A stretch of DNA of 64,000 nucleotides from positions 186,001 through 250,000 of the forward strand of contig CAKNEZ010000015.1 of the NCBI GenBank assembly GCA_930367205.1, in the 5' to 3' direction. Every line of letters begins with the position of its first letter. Position 1 is the stretch's first letter. The notes beneath the pieces were generated by a model that was not told where the DNA came from, ran no database searches, and saw only the letters and a program-made list of their open reading frames with translations. Positions 44,301-59,139 of this stretch are shown here, piece after piece. Made by a program: the position numbers and the translations under genes. The DNA is from Acanthosoma haemorrhoidale. Lineage: Eukaryota > Arthropoda > Insecta > Hemiptera > Acanthosomatidae.

Positions 44301-46288
44301 TCCTTTGTTTTAGCACGCTCTAAACCTAGACTATTACTGTTACACCTCTGTTCCAACACGATCTAAAACTAGGCTCTAACCATTACACGATCTTTCCAAC
44401 ACGATCCAAACATAGACTTTTACTGTCACACCTCTGTTCCAATGCGATCTAAACCTGGGATCTCACTGTCACACTTCTGTTCCAACACGCTCTAAACCTA
44501 GACTTCAAATGTCACACCTCTGTTCCAACAAGATCCACACCTAGGCTCTAACTGATACTTTTCTGTTCCAACACGCTCTGAACCTACATTATAACTGTCA
44601 CACCTCTGTTTTAACACGATCTAAACCTAGATTCTAAATGTCATACTTCTGTTTCAACACAAGGCAAACCTAGGTTCTTACTGTCACACTTCTGTTCCAA
44701 CATGCTCTAAACCTAGACTGTAATTGTCACACCTCCGTTTTAACACGATCTAAACCTAGACTCTCACTGTCACACTTTTATTCCATTGCTATCTAATACT
44801 TGAATCTCACTGACATTCCTCTGTTTCAGCACGCTCTAAACCTAGACTTCAAATGTCACACTTCTGTTTCAACACGATCCAAACCTACGTTCTTACGGTC
44901 ACACCTTTCTTCCAACACCCTCCAAACCTAGATTATCCCTGTCACACCTCGGGTCTAACACGATCTAAACCTAGGTTCTTACTGTCACACTTCTGTTCCA
45001 ACATGCTCTAAACCTAGACTCTAATTGTCACACCTCTGTTCCAACACGATCTAAACCTAGAAACCCACTGTCACTCTTTTGTTCCATTGCGATCTAATAC
45101 TTGGATTTCACTGACACACCTATGTTCCAACTCAATCTAAAACAAGACTTTAACTGTCGCACTGCTGTTCCAACATGGTCTACACCCAGACTGTAACTGT
45201 CACACCTCTGTTCCAACACGATCTAAACATAGACTCTCACTGTAACACCTCTCTTCCAAAACTTTCAAAACCTAGACTCTACATGTCACACATCGGTTTC
45301 AACACGCTTAAAACCTACGCTTAAACTGTCACACCTCTGTTCCAACACGATCCAAACCTACGTTCTTACGGTCACATCTTTCTTCCAACACCCTCTAAAC
45401 CTAGATTACCCCTGTCACACCTCTGTTTTAACATGATCTAAACATAGACTCTCACTGTCACACTTTTATTCCATTGCTATCTAATACTTGGATCTCACTG
45501 ACATTCCTCTGTTTTAGCACGCTCTTAACCTAGACTATTATTGTTACACCTCTGTTCCAACACGATCTAAACCTAGACTATAAATGTAACACCTCTGTTC
45601 CAACACGCTCTAAAACTAGGCTCTAACCATTAAACGTTCGTTCCAACAAGATCCAAACATAGCCTCTTACTGTCACACCTCTGTTCCATTGCGATCTAAA
45701 CCTTGGATCTCACTGTCACACTTCTGTTCCAACACGCTCTAAACCTAGACTTCAAATGTCACACCTCTGTTCCAACAAGATCCACACCTAGGCTCTAACT
45801 GATACACTTCTGTTCCAACATGCTCTAAACCTAGACTCTAATTGTCACACCTCTGTTCCAACACGATCTAAACCAAGATTAAAACTGTCACACCTCGGTT
45901 TTAACACGATCTAAACCTAGATTATAACTGTAACACCTCTGTTCCAACAAGATCCACACTTAGGCTCTAACTGATACAATTCTGTTCCAACACGCTATAA
46001 ACCTACATTATAACTGTCACGCCTCTGTTTTAACACGATCCAAACCTAGGTTCTTACTGTCACACCTTTGTTCCAACACCTTCTAAACCTAGATTATAAC
46101 TCCCACACCTCTGCTTTAACATGATCTAAACCTAGAAACCCACTGTCACTCTTTTGTTCCATTGCGATCTAATACGTGGATCTCACTGACACACCTATGT
46201 TCCAACTCAATCTAAAACAAGACTTTAACTGTCGCACCTCTGTTCCAACACGCTCTACACCTAGACTATTACTGTTTCACCTCTGTTC
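35373..46288. repeat. Two tandem copies of a 5458-bp higher-order unit
   Basis: About 35373-40830 and 40831-46288 match at a constant offset of 5458. Checked markers are TTTTAGCCCGC (35761 and 41219), CCAAAGGTCACAC (37671 and 43129) and CCTCGGGTCTAAC (39491 and 44949). I saw no difference between the copies at the places compared. The unit is about 127 monomers. The near-identity suggests very recent duplication or an assembly effect. Confidence 0.88.
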
Positions 46289-49200
46289 CAACACGATCTA
46301 AACCTAGACTTCAAATGTCACACTTCTGTTTCAACACGAGGCAAACCTAGGTTCTTACTGTCACACTTCTGTTCCAACATGCTCTAAACCTAGACTCTAA
46401 TTGTCACACCTCTGTTCCAACACGATCTAAACCAAGATTAAAACTGTCACGCCTCGGTTTTAACACGATCTAAACCTAGATTATAACTGTAACACCTCTG
46501 TTCCAACAAGATCCACACTTAGGCTCTAACTGATACAATTCTGTTCCAACACGCTATAAACCTACATTATAACTGTCACACCTCTGTTTTAACACGATCT
46601 AAACCTAGACTCTCACTGTCACACTTTTATTCCATTGCTATCTAATACTTGGATCTCACTGACATTCCTCTGTTTTAGCACGCTCTAAACCTAAACTATT
46701 ATTGTTACACCTCTGTTCCAACACGATCTAAACCTAGACTATAAATGTAACTCCTCTGTTCCAACACGCTCTAAAACTAGGCTCTAACCATTAAACGTTC
46801 GTTCCAACAAGATCCAAACATAGCCTCTTACTGTCACACCTCTGTTCCATTGCAATCTAAACCTTGGATCTCACTGTCACACTTCTGTTCCAACACGCTC
46901 TAAACCTAGACTTCAAATGTCACACCTCTGTTCCAACAAGATCCACACCTAGGCTCTAACTGATACACTTCTGTTCCAACATGCTCTAAACCTAGACTCT
47001 AATTGTCACACCTCTGTTCCAACACGATCTAAACCAAGATTAAAACTGTCATGCCTCGGTTTTAACACGATCTAAACCTAGATTATAACTGTAACACCTC
47101 TGTTCCAACAAGATCCACACTTGGGCTCTAACTGATACAATTCTGTTCCAACACGCTATAAACCTACATTATAACTGTCACACCTCTGTTTTAACACGAT
47201 CTAAACCTAGACTCTCACTGTCACACTTTTATTCCCTTGCTATCTAATACTTGGATCTCACTGACATTCCTCTGTTTTAGCACGCTCTAAACCTAGACTA
47301 TTACTGTTACACCTCTGTTCCAACACGATCTAAACCTAGACTATTACTGTTACACCTCTGTTCCAACACGATCTAAACCTAGACTTCAAATGTCACACTT
47401 CTGTTTCAACACGAGGCAAACCTAGACTTCAAATGTCACATTTCTGTTTCAACACGATCCAAACCTAGGATCTTATTGTCACACCTTTGTTCCAACACCC
47501 TTTAAACCAATATTATAACCGTCACACTTCTGTTCCAACACGCTCTAAACCTAGACTTCAAATGTCACACCTCTGTTCTAACAAGATACACACCTAGGCT
47601 CTAACTGATACACTTCTGTTCCAACACGCTCTAAACCTAGATTAAAACTGTCACGCCTCTGTTTTAACACGATCCAAACCTAGGTTCTTACTGTCACACC
47701 TTTGTTCCAGCACCTTCTAAACCTAGATTATAACTCCCACACTTCTGTTTTAACATGATCTAAACCTAGAAACCCACTGTCACTCTTTTTTTCCATTGCG
47801 ATCTAATACGTGGATCTCACTGACACACCTATGTTCCAACTCAATCTAAAACAAGACTTTAACTGTCGCACCTCTGTTCCAACACGAGGCAAACCTAGGT
47901 TCTTACTGTCACACTTTTATTCCATTGCTATCTAATACTTGGATTCACTGACATTCCTCTGTTTTAGCCCGCTCTAAACCTAGACTATTACTGTTACACC
48001 TCTGTTCCAACACGATCTAAACATAGACTCTTACTGTCACACCTCTGTTCCATTGCGATCTAAACCTTGGATCTTACTGTCACACCTTTGTTCCAACACC
48101 CTCTAAACCTAGATTATAACTCCCACCCTTTGTTCCAACACGATCTAAACCTAGACTTCAAATGTCACACTTCTGTTTCAACACCATCCAAACCTACGTT
48201 CTTACGGTCACACCTTTCTTCCAACACCCTCTAAACCTAGATTATCCCTGTCACGCCTCGGTTCTAACACGATCTAAACCTAGATTCTAAAAGTCATACT
48301 TCTGTTTCAACACGAGGCCACCTAGGTTCTTACTGTCACAATTCTGTTCCAACATGCTCTAAACCTAGACTCTAATTGTCACACCTCTGTTCCAACACGA
48401 TCTAAACCTAGATTAAAACTGTCACGCCTCTGTTTTAACACGATCTAAACCTAGACTCTCACTGTCACACTTTTATTCCATTGCTATCTGATACATGGAT
48501 CTTACTGACATTCCTCTGTTTTAGCACCCTCTAAACCTAGACTATTACTGTTACACCTCTGTTCCAACACGATCTAAACCTACACTATTACTGTTACACC
48601 TCTGTTCCAAAACGATCTAAACCTAGACTATAAATTTAACACCTCTGTTCCAACACCCTCTAAAACTAGGCTCTAACCATTACACGTTCGTTCCAACAAG
48701 ATCCAAACATATTCTCTTACTGTCACACCTCTGTTCCATTGCGATCTAACCTTGGATCTCACTGTCACACTTTTGTTCCAACACGCTCTAAACCTAGACT
48801 TGAAATGTCACACTTCTGTTTCAACACGATCCAAACCTAGGATCTTACTGTCACACCTTTGTTCCAACACCCTCTAAACCTAGATTATAACCGTCACACC
48901 GCTGTTCTAAGACGATCCAAACATAGACTCTTACTGTCACACCTCTGTTCCATTGCGATCTAAACCTGGGATCTCACTGTCACACTTCTGTTCCAACACG
49001 CTCTAAACCTAGACTACAAATGTCACACCTCTGTTCCAACAAGATCCACACCTAGGCTCTAACTGATACTTTTCTGTTCCAACACGCTCTGAACCTACAT
49101 TATAACTGTCACACCTCTGTTTTAACGAGATCTAAACCTAGACTCTCACTGTCACACTTTTATTCCATTGCTATCTAATACTTGGATCTCACTGACATTC

Positions 49201-52200
49201 CTTTGTTTTAGCACGCTCTAAACCTAGACTATTACTGTTACACCTCTGTTCCAACACGATCTAAAACTAGGCTCTAACCATTACACGATCTTTCCAACAC
49301 GATCCAAACATATTCTCTTACTGTCACACCTCTGTTCCATTGCGATCTAAACCTTGGATCTCACTGTCACACTTTTGTTCCAACACGCTCTAAACCTAGA
49401 CTTCAAATGTCACACTTCTGTTTCAACACGATCCAAACCTAGGATCTTACTGTCACACCGTTGTTCTAAGACGATCCAAACATAGACTTTTACTGTCACA
49501 CCTCTGTTCCATTGCGATCTAAACCTGGGATCTCACTGTCACACTTCTGTTCCAACACGCTCTAAACCTAGACTTCAAATGTCACACCTCTGTTCCAACA
49601 AGATCCACACCTAGGCTCTAACTGATACTTTTCTGTTCCAACACGCTCTGAACCTACATTATAACTGTCACACCTCTGTTTTAACACGATCTAAACCTAG
49701 ATTCTAAATGTCATACTTCTGTTTCAACACAAGGCAAACCTAGGTTCTTACTGTCACACTTCTGTTCCAACATGCTCTAAACCTAGACTGTAATTGTCAC
49801 ACCTCTGTTTCAACACGCTATAAACCTACATTATAACTGTCACACCTCTGTTTTAACACGATCTAAACCTAGACTCTCACTGTCACACTTTTATTCCATT
49901 GCTATCTAATACTTGAATCTCACTGACATTCCTCTGTTTCAGCACGCTCTAAACCTAGACTTCAAATGTCACACTTCTGTTTCAACACGATCCAAACCTA
50001 CGTTCTTACGGTCACACCTTTCTTCCAACACCCTCCAAACCTAGATTATCCCTGTCACACCTCGGTTCTAACACGATCTAAACCTAGGTTTTTACTGTCA
50101 CACTTCTGTTCCAACATGCTCTAAACCTAGACTCTAATTGTCACACCTCTGTTCCAACACGATCTAAACCTAGAAACCCACTGTCACTCTTTTGTTCCAT
50201 TTCGATCTAATACTTGGATTTCACTGACACACCTATGTTCCAACTCAATCTAAAACAAGACTTTAACTGTCGCACTGCTGTTCCGACATGGTCTACACCC
50301 AGACTGTAACTGTCACACCTCTGTTCCAACACGATCTAAACATAGACTCTCACTGTAACACCTCTCTTCCAAAACTTTCTAAACCTAGACTCTAAATGTC
50401 ACATATCGGTTTCAACACGCTTAAAACCTACGCTTAAACTGTCACACCTCTGTCCCAACACGATCCAAACCTACGTTCTTACGGTCACATCTTTCTTCCA
50501 ACACCCTCTAAACCTAGATTACCCCTGTCACATCTCTGTTTTAACATGATCTAAACATAGACTCTCACTGTCAAACTTTTATTCCATTGCTATCTAATAC
50601 TTGGATCTCACTGACATTCCTCTGTTTTAGCACGCTCTAAACCATAGTCTATTATTGTTACACCTCTGTTCCAACACGATCTAAACCTAGACTATAAATG
50701 TAACACCTCTGTTCCAACACGCTCTAAAACTAGGCTCTAACCATTAAACGTTCGTTCCAACAATTTCCAAACATAGCCTCTTACTGTCACACCTCTGTTC
50801 CATTGCGATCTAAACCTTGGATCTCACTGTCACACTTCTGTTCCAACACGCTCTAAACCTAGACTTCAAATGTCACACCTCTGTTCCAACAAGATCCACA
50901 CCTAGGCTCTAACTGATACACTTCTGTTCCAACATGCTCTAAACCTAGACTCTAATTGTCACACCTCTGTTCCAACACGATCTAAACCAAGATTAAAACT
51001 GTCACGCCTCGGTTTTAACACGATCTAAACCTAAATTATAACTGTAACACCTCTGTTCCAACAAGATCCAAACTTAGGCTCTAACTGATACAATTCTGTT
51101 CCAACACGCTATAAACCTACATTATAACTGTCACACCTCTGTTTTAACACGATCTAAACCTAGACTCTCACTGTCACACTTTTATTCCATTGCTATCTAA
51201 TACTTGGATCTCACTGACATTCCTCTGTTTTAGCACGCTCTAAACCTAGACTATTACTGTTACACCTCTGTTCCAACACGATCTAAACCTAGACTATAAA
51301 TTTAACACTTCTGTTCAAACACCCTCTAAACCTAGACTTCAAATGTCACACTTCTGTTTCAACACGATCCAAACCTAGGATCTTACTGTCACACCTTTGT
51401 TCCAACACCCTCTAAACCAATATTATAACCGTCACACATCTGTTCCAACATGCTCTAAACCTAGACTTCAAATGTCACACCTCTGTTCTAACAAGATACA
51501 CACCTAGGCTCTAACTGATACACTTCTGTTCCAACACGCTCTAAACCTAGATTAAAACTGTCACGCCTCTGTTTTAACACGATCCAAACGTAGGTTCTTA
51601 CTGTCACACCTTTGTTCCAACACCTTCTAAACCTAGATTATAACTCCCACACCTCTGCTTTAACATGATCTAAACCTAGAAACCCACTGTCACTCTTTTG
51701 TTCCATTGCGATCTAATACGTGGATCTCACTGACACACCTATGTTCCAACTCAATCTAAAACAAGACTTTAACTGTCGCACCTCTGTTCCAACACGATCT
51801 AAACCTAGACTCTAATTGACACTCCTCTGTTCCAACACGATCTAAACCTAGATTAAAACTGTCACGCCTCTGTTTTAACACGATCTAAACCTAGACTCTC
51901 ACTGTCACACTTTTATTCCATTGCTATCTAATACTTGAATCTCACTGACATTCCTCTGTTTCAGCACGCTCTAAACCTAGACTTCAAATGTCACACTTCT
52001 GTTTCAACACGATCCAAACCTACGTTCTTACGGTCACACCTTGCTTCCAACACCCTCAAAACCTAGATTATCCCTGTCACACCTCGGTTCTAACACGATC
52101 TAAACCAAGGTTATTACTGTCACACTTTTGTTCCAACATGCTCCAAACCTAGACTCTAATTGTCACACCTCTGTTCCAACACGATCTAAACCTAGAAACC

Positions 52201-54819
52201 CACTGTCACTCTTTTGTTCCATTGCGATCTAATACTTGGATCTCACTGACACACTTATGTTCCAACTCAATCTAAAACAAGACTTTAACTTTCGCACTGC
52301 TGTTCCAACACGGTCTACACCCAGACTGTAACTGTCACACCTCTGTTCTAACACGATCTAAACATAGACTCTCACTGTAACACGTTTGTTCCAACAAGCA
52401 CAAAACCTAGGCTTAAACGGCCACACCTCAGTTTTAACATGATCTAAACCTAGATTAAAACTGTCAAGCCTCTGTTTTAACACGATCTAAACCTAGATTC
52501 TAAATGTCATACTTCTGTTTCAACACAAGGCAAACCTAGGTTCTTACTGTCACACTTCTGTTCCAACATACTCTAAACGTAGACTCTAATTGTCACACCT
52601 CTGTTCCAACACGCTATAAACCTACATTATAACTGTCACACCTCCGTTTTAACACGATCTAAACTGTCACACTGTCACACTTTTATTCCATTGCTATCTA
52701 ATACTTGAATCTCACTGACATTCCTCTGTTTCAGCACGCTCTAAACCTAGACTATTACTGTTACACCTCTTTTCCAACACGATCTAAACCTAGACTATAA
52801 ATTTAACACCTCTGTTCCAACACGCTCTAAAACTAGGCTTTTACTGTTACTCGTTTGTTCCAACACGCACAAAACCTAGGCTTAAACGGTCACACCTCGG
52901 TAAGAACACGATCTAAACATAAGACTCTTACTGTAACACCTCTCTTCCAAAACTTTCTAAACCTAGATTCCAAATGTCACACTTCTGTTCCAACACGTTC
53001 TAAACCTAGATTATAACTCCCACACCTCTTCTTTAACTTGATCTAAACCTAGACACCCACTGTCACTCTTTTGTTTCATTGCGATCTAATACTTGGATCT
53101 CACTGACACACCTATGTTCCAACTTAATCTAAAACAAGACTTTAACTGTCGCACTGCTGTTCCAACACGCTCTACACCTAGACTATTACTGTTTCACCTC
53201 TGTTCCAACACGATCTAAACATAGACTCTCACTGTAACACCTCTCTTCCAAAACTTTCTAAACCTAGACTCCAAATGTCACACTTCTGTTCCAACACGTT
53301 TTAAACCTACATTATAACTGTCACACCTCTGTTTTAACACGATCTAAACCTTGACCCTCACTGTCACACTTTTATTCCATTGCTATCTAATACTTGGATC
53401 TCACTGACATTCCTCTGTTTTAGCACGCTCTAAACCTAGACTATTACTGTTACACCTCTGTTCCAACCCGATCTAAACCTAGACTATAAATTTAACACCT
53501 CTGTTCCAACACGCTCTAAAACTAGGCTTTTACTGTTACTCGTTTGTTCCAACACGCACAAAACCTAGGCTTAAACGGTCACACCTCGGTAACAACACGA
53601 TCTAAACATAGACTCTCACTGTCACACCTCTCTTCCAAAACTTTCTCAACCTAGACTCCAAATATCACACTTCTGTTCCAACACAGTCTAAACCTAGATT
53701 ATAACTCCCACACCTACGTTTAAACTTGATCTAAACCTAGACACCCACTGTCACTCTTTTTTTCCATTGCGATCTAATACTTGGATCTTACTGACACACC
53801 TAAGTTCCAACTTAATCTAAAACAAGACTTTAACTGTCGCACTGCTGTTCCAACACCCTCTACACCTAGACTATTACTGTTTCACCTCTGTTCTAAGACG
53901 ATCTAAACCTAGACTCTCACTGTTACACGTTTGTTCCAACAAGCACAAAACCTAGGCTTAAACGGCCACACCTCAGTTTTACCATGATCTAAACCTAGAT
54001 TAAAACTGTCACGCCTCTGTTTTAACACGATCTAAACCTAGATTCTAAATGTCATACTTCTGTTTCAACACAAGGCAAACCTAGGTTCTTACTGTCACAC
54101 TTCTGTTCCAACATACTCTAAACCTAGACTCTAATTGTCACACCTCTGTTCCAACACGCTATAAACCTACATTATAACTGTCACACCTCCGTTTTAACAC
54201 GATCTAAACCTAGATTCTCACTGTCACACTTTTATTCCATTGCTATCTAATACTTAAATCTCACTGACATTCCTCTGTTTCAGCACGCTCTAAACCTAGA
54301 CTATTACTGTTACACCTCTGTTCCAACACGATCTAAACCTAGACTATAAATTTAACACCTCTGTTCCAACACGCTCTAAAACTAGGCTTTTACTGTTACT
54401 CGTTTGTTCCAACACGCACAAAACCTAGGCTTAGACGGTCACACCTCGGTAACAACACGATCTAAACATAGACTCTCACTGTAACACCTCTCTTCCAAAA
54501 CTTTCTAAACCTAGACTCCAAATGTCACACTTCTTTTCGAACACGTTCTAAACCTACATTATAACTGTCACACCTCTGTTTTAACATGATCTAAACCTAG
54601 ACTCTCACTGTCACACTTTTATTCCATTGCTATCTAATACTTGGATCTCACTGACATTCCTCTGTTTTAGCACGCTCTAAACCTAGACTATAAATTTAAC
54701 ACCTCTGTTCCAACACGCTCTAAACCTAGATTATAACTAGATAGATTAACTTGGATCTCACTGACACACCTATGTTCCAACTTAATCTAAAACAAGACTT
54801 TAATTGACGCACTGCTGTT

Positions 54820-57800
54820 CCAACACGCTCTAAACATAGACTCTCACTGTAATACTTTTATTCCATTGCTATCTAATACTTGGATCTCACTGACATTTCT
54901 CTGTTTTAGCACGCTTTAAAACTAGGCTCTAACCATTACACGTTCGTTCCAACAAGATCCAAACATACACTCTTACTGTCACACTTCTGTTCCAACACGT
55001 TCTAAACCTAGATTATAACTCCCACACCTCTGTTTTAACTTGATCTAAACCTAGACTCTCACTGTCACACTTTTATTCCATTGCTATCTAATACTTAGAT
55101 TCACTGACATTCCTCTGTTTTAGCACGCTCTAAACCTAGACTATTACTGATACACCTCTGTTCCAACACGATCTAAACATAGACTCTTACTGTCACACCT
55201 CTGTTCCATTGCGATCTAAACCTTGGATCTCACTGTCACACTTTTGTTCCAACACGCTCTAAACCTAGACTTCAAATGTCACACTTCTGTTTCAACACGA
55301 TCCAAACCTAGGATCTTACTGTCACACCTTTGTTCCAACACCCTCTAAACCTAGATTATAACCGTCACACCTCTGTTCTAAGACGATCTAAACCTAGACT
55401 CTCACTGTTACACGTTTGTTCCAACACGCACAAAACCTAGGCTTAAACGGTCACACCTCGGTAACAACACGATCTAAACATAGACTCTCACTGTAACACC
55501 TCTCTTCCAAAACTTTCTAAACCTAGACCCCAAATTTGACACTTCTGTTCCAACACGTTCTAAACCTAGATTATAACTAGATAGATTAACTTGGATCTCA
55601 CTGACACACCTATGTTCCAACTTAATCTAAAACAAGACTTTAATTGACGCACTGCTGTTCCAACACGCTCTACACCTAGACTATTACTGTTTCACCTCTG
55701 TTCACACACGATCTAAACATAGACGCTTACTGTCACACCTCTATTCCATTACGATCTAAACCTTGGATCTCACTGTCACACTTTTGTTCCAACACGCTCT
55801 AAACCTAGATTTCAAATGTCACACTTCTGTTTCAACACGATCCAAACCTAGGATCTTACTGTCACACCTTTGTTCCAACACCCTCTAAACCTAGATTATA
55901 ACCGTCACACCTCTGTTCTAAGACGATCTAAACCTAGACTCTCACTGTTACACGTTTGTTCCAACACGCACAAAACCTAGGCTTAAACGGTCACACCTCG
56001 GTAACAACACGATCTAAACATAGACTCTCACTGTAACACCTCTCTTCCAAAACTTTCTAAACCTAGACTCCAAATTTCACATTTCTGTTCCAACACGTTC
56101 TAAACCTAGATTATAACTAGATAGATTAACTTGGATCTCACTGACACACCTATGTTCCAACTTAATCTAAAACAAGACTTTAATTGACGCACTGCTGTTC
56201 CAACACGCTCTACACCTAGACTATTACTGTTTCACCTCTGTTCCAACACGCTCTAAACATAGACTCTCACTGTAACACTTTTATTCCCTTGCTATCTAAT
56301 ACTTGGATCTCACTGACATTTCTCTGTTTTAGCACGCTTTAAAACTAGGCTCTAACCATTACACGTTCGTTCCAACAAGATCCAAACATACACTCTTACT
56401 GTCACACTTCTGTTCCAACACGTTCTAAACCTAGATTATAACTCCCACACCTCTGTTTTAACTTGATCTAAACCTAGACTCTCACTGTCACACTTTTATT
56501 CCATTGCTATCTAATACTTAGATTCACTGACATTCCTCTGTTTTAGCACGCTCTAAACCTAGACTATTACTGATACACCTCTGTTCCAACACGATCTAAA
56601 CATAGACTCTTACTGTCACACCTCTGTTCCATTGCGATCTAAACCTTGGATCTCACTGTCACACTTTTGTTCCAACACGCTCTAAACCTAGACTTCAAAT
56701 GTCACACTTCTGTTTCAACACGATCCAAACCTAGGATCTTACTGTCACACCTTTGTTCCAACACCCTCTAAACCTAGATTATAACCGTCACACCTCTGTT
56801 CTAAGACGATCTAAACCTAGACTCTCACTGTTACACGTTTGTTCCAACACGCACAAAACCTAGGCTTAAACGGTCACACCTCGGTAACAACACGATCTAA
56901 ACATAGACTCTCACTGTAACACCTCTCTTCCAAAACTTTCTAAACCTAGACTCCAAATTTGACACTTCTGTTCCAACACGTTCTAAACCTAGATTATAAC
57001 TAGATAGATTAACTTGGATCTCACTGACACACCTATGTTCCAACTTAATCTAAAACAAGACTTTAATTGACGCACTGCTGTTCCAACACGCTCTACACCT
57101 AGACTATTACTGTTTCACCTCTGTTCACACACGATCTAAACATAGACGCTTACTGTCACACCTCTATTCCATTGCGATCTAAACCTTGGATCTCACTGTC
57201 ACACTTTTGTTCCAACACGCTCTAAACCTAGATTTCAAATGTCACACTTCTGTTTCAACACGATCCAAACCTAGGATCTTACTGTCACACCTTTGTTCCA
57301 ACACCCTCTAAACCTAGATTATAACCGTCACACCTCTGTTCTAAGACGATCTAAACCTAGACTCTCACTGTTACACGTTTGTTCCAACACGCACAAAACC
57401 TAGGCTTAAACGGTCACACCTCGGTAACAACACGATCTAAACATAGACTCTCACTGTAACACCTCTCTTCCAAAACTTTCTAAACCTAGACTCCAAATTT
57501 CACATTTCTGTTCCAACACGTTCTAAACCTAGATTATAACTAGATAGATTAACTTGGATCTCACTGACACACCTATGTTCCAACTTAATCTAAAACAAGA
57601 CTTTAATTGACGCACTGCTGTTCCAACACGCTCTACACCTAGACTATTACTGTTTCACCTCTGTTCCAACACGCTCTAAACATAGACTCTCACTGTAACA
57701 CTTTTATTCCCTTGCTATCTAATACTTGGATCTCACTGACATTTCTCTGTTTTAGCACGCTTTAAAACTAGGCTCTAACCATTACACGTTCGTTCCAACA

Positions 57801-58782
57801 AGATCCAAACATACACTCTTACTGTCACACTTCTGTTCCAACACGTTCTAAACCTAGATTATAACTCCCACACCTCTGTTTTAACTTGATCTAAACCTAG
57901 ACTCTCACTGTCACACTTTTATTCCATTGCTATCTAATACTTAGATTCACTGACATTCCTCTGTTTTAGCACGCTCTAAACCTAGACTATTACTGATACA
58001 CCTCTGTTCCAACACGATCTAAACATAGACTCTTACTGTCACACCTCTGTTCCATTGCGATCTAAACCTTGGATCTCACTGTCACACTTTTGTTCCAACA
58101 CGCTCTAAACCTAGACTTCAAATGTCACACTTCTGTTTCAACACGATCCAAACCTAGGATCTTACTGTCACACCTTTGTTCCAACACCCTCTAAACCTAG
58201 ATTATAACCGTCACACCTCTGTTCTAAGACGATCTAAACCTAGACTCTCACTGTTACACGTTTGTTCCAACACGCACAAAACCTAGGCTTAAACGGTCAC
58301 ACCTCGGTAACAACACGATCTAAACATAGACTCTCACTGTAACACCTCTCTTCCAAAACTTTCTAAACCTAGACTCCAAATTTCACACTTCTGTTCCAAC
58401 ACGTTCTATACCTAGATTATAACTAGATAGATTAACTTGGATCTCACTGACACACCTATGTTCCAACTTAATCTAAAACAAGACTTTAATTGACGCACTG
58501 CTGTTCCAACACGCTCTACACCTAGACTATTACTGTTTCACCTCTGTTCACACACGATCTAAACATAGACGCTTACTGTCACACCTCTATTCCATTGCGA
58601 TCTAAACCTTGGATCTCACTGTCACACTTTTGTTCCAACACGCTCTAAACCTAGATTTCAAATGTCACACTTCTGTTTCAACACGATCCAAACCTAGGAT
58701 CTTACTGTCACACCTTTGTTCCAACACCCTCTAAACCTAGATTATAACCGTCACACCTCTGTTCTAAGACGATCTAAACCTA
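54820..58782. repeat. 1423-bp higher-order unit, about 2.8 copies
   Basis: The period of 1423 is supported by three successive ACTAGGCTCTAACC positions (54921, 56344, 57767). CAAATTTGACAC (55531, 56954) and CAAATTTCAC (56071, 57494) repeat at the same spacing. The third copy ends near 58782, where GACTCTCACTGTTAC is replaced by GACTTCAAATG. Each unit contains a non-43-bp insert reading AACTAGATAGATTAAC. Confidence 0.85.
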
Positions 58783-59139
58783 GACTTCAAATGTCACACT
58801 TCTGTTTCAACACTATCCAAACCTACGTTCTTACGGTCACACCTTTCTTCCAACACCCTCTAAACCTAGATTATCCCTGTCACACCTCAGTTCTAACACG
58901 ATCTAAACCTAGATTCTAAAAGTCATACTTCTGTTTCAACACGAGGCCAACCTAGGTTCTTACTGTCACACTTCTGTTCCAACATGCTCTAAACCTAGAC
59001 TCTAATTGTCACACCTCTGTTCCAACACGATCTAAACCTAGATTAAAACTGTCACGCCTCTGTTTTAACACGATCTAAACCTAGATTATAACTGTAACAC
59101 CTCTGTTCCAACAAGATCCACACCTAGGCTCTAACTGAT

